The position numbers and the translations under genes are program-made. Below, in pieces: positions 63,142 to 64,000 of a stretch of DNA of 64,000 nucleotides. Where the stretch lies: the NCBI GenBank assembly GCA_005405945.1, contig BJHW01000001.1, positions 6,014,001 through 6,078,000 on the forward strand. Reading direction: 5' to 3'. Positions within the stretch are counted from its first letter, which is position 1; each line of letters starts with the position of its first letter. The notes under the pieces are model-generated. The model had not been told where the DNA came from and did no database searches. It saw nothing but the letters and a program-made list of their open reading frames with translations. Source of the stretch: Streptomyces violaceusniger (GTDB lineage: Bacteria > Actinomycetota > Actinomycetes > Streptomycetales > Streptomycetaceae).

Positions 63142-64000
63142 CCTCGGCAAAGTTGCCCGGTGATCCACCCGGCGGACGTCGTGCCGTCGCCGTATGGGGC
63201 CTGGGCGTCGCCGTCTACTTCGTCGCCATCACCTTTCGCACCAGCCTCGGCGTCGCCGGTATCGACGCCGCCGAGCGCTTCCACATCAACGCCTCGGCGC
63301 TGTCGACGTTCTCCATCCTCCAGGTGCTGGTCTACGCCGGGATGCAGATACCGGTCGGGCTCATGGTCGACCGTCTCGGCACCCGTAAGGTGCTCATGCT
63401 CGGCGTGGTGCTCTTCACCCTGGGGCAGTTCGGCTTCGCGCTCTCCCACTCGTACGCGATGGCGCTGGCCTCCCGGGCGCTGCTCGGCTGCGGTGACGCG
63501 ATGACCTTCATCAGCGTGCTGCGGCTCGGCTCCCGCTGGTTCCCGGCCCGCCGGGGGCCGATGATCGCCCAGGTCGCCGCGCTCTTCGGCATGGCGGGCA
63601 ACCTGGTCTCCACGCTGGTGATCGCCCGGGCGCTGCACGGTGCCGGATGGACCACGACCTTCGCGGGCAGCGCGCTGGGCGGGGTGGCCGTCTTCGTCCT
63701 GGTGCTGTTCTTCCTCAAGGACCACCCGAAGGGCTTCGAGCCCGCGCCCGCCTCCCACATGGGCGCCGACTACGTCCGCCGGCAGATCGCGGACGCCTGG
63801 CGCGAGCCCGGCACCCGGCTGGGCATGTGGGTGCACTTCACCACCCAGTTCCCGGCGATGGTCTTCCTGCTGCTGTGGGGGATGCCGTTCCTGGTCGAGG
63901 CCGAGGGCTGTCCCGGGCGACCGCGGGCCAGCTGCTGACCCTGGTGGTGCTGTCCAACATGGCGGTCGGCCTGGTCTACGGGCAGGTCATCGCCCGGCAC
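63138..64000 (+). CDS. MFS transporter (3' truncated by window; one frame break)
   Basis: Major facilitator with at least seven helices visible. Seen are AVWGLGVAVYFVAITFRTSL in TM1, the MFS motif between TM2 and TM3 (GLMVDRLGTRKVLML), RALLGCGDAMTFISVLRL and WFPARRGPMIAQVAALFG. The frame breaks near 63908; GAGGGCTG should be GAGGGCCTG, after which reading continues LSRATAGQLLTLVVLSNMAV to the window end. The start overlaps the GntR stop (ATGA). Substrate unknown; the GntR coupling suggests a carboxylate or amino-acid-like solute (inference). Confidence 0.87.

Overview
The window is high-GC actinobacterial chromosome, almost certainly Streptomyces. It starts inside gyrA and runs through the conserved block on the origin side of a Streptomyces chromosome: gyrA, a DUF3566 protein, tRNA-Ile, DLW-39, a kinase with an XRE partner, tRNA-Ala, DUF5324, cyclophilin, rhomboid, crgA, class E sortases with trpG, the pknB-pbpA-rodA-stp-fhaB-fhaA operon, tRNA-Leu, and two branched-chain 2-oxoacid dehydrogenase (bkd) operons. 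This order resembles the S. coelicolor core as I remember it; no database was searched.

Layout. 0-8 kb: gyrA end, small membrane proteins, a secreted protein, a Ser/Thr kinase with an adjacent XRE protein, two tRNAs and an XRE-coiled coil-REC regulator. 8-24 kb is a cell envelope and division module: DUF5324, cyclophilin, rhomboid, a five-site DnaA-box cluster, crgA, DUF881, three class E sortases around a 58-residue membrane protein and trpG, then PASTA kinase PknB, PBP, RodA/FtsW, PP2C phosphatase and two FHA proteins. 24-29 kb: tRNA-Leu, an azoreductase/HxlR pair, DUF2252, a J-domain-like protein and a rhodanese. 29-41 kb: an acyl-CoA dehydrogenase and phenylacetate catabolism (paaABCDE, paaN, paaH, a TetR regulator), interrupted by a DUF5819-HTTM pair and a TrmH methyltransferase. 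41-46 kb: an Lrp-type regulator and the first bkd operon. 46-52 kb: MobA-DUF6457, MoeA, a K+ channel, a quinone oxidoreductase, a small membrane protein and the proteasome activator Bpa. 52-58 kb: two divergent Ser/Thr kinases, an APH-like phosphotransferase, a 24-bp hairpin array and a NarL-type regulator. 58-64 kb: the second bkd operon, a GntR regulator and an MFS transporter running off the end.

Regulation visible in sequence. Two identical 14-bp palindromes and one variant (ACCGAA-CG/CA-ATCGGT) precede paaA, lie between paaN and paaH, and precede the first bkd operon. This suggests one TetR regulon, probably controlled by the TetR gene next to paaH. A DnaA box lies within about 50 bp of each palindrome. 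Palindromes also lie before the acyl-CoA dehydrogenase and the GntR gene.

The most striking direct observation concerns sequence quality. Thirteen clearly functional, conserved genes carry 21 frame breaks, all at G/C runs, and 20 of them are restored by adding one G or C. After repair every gene has an intact family-like protein. I read these as residual base-calling deletions rather than real pseudogenes, so I annotate the full repaired extents. I found no CRISPR array, prophage, insertion sequence or obvious new defence system.
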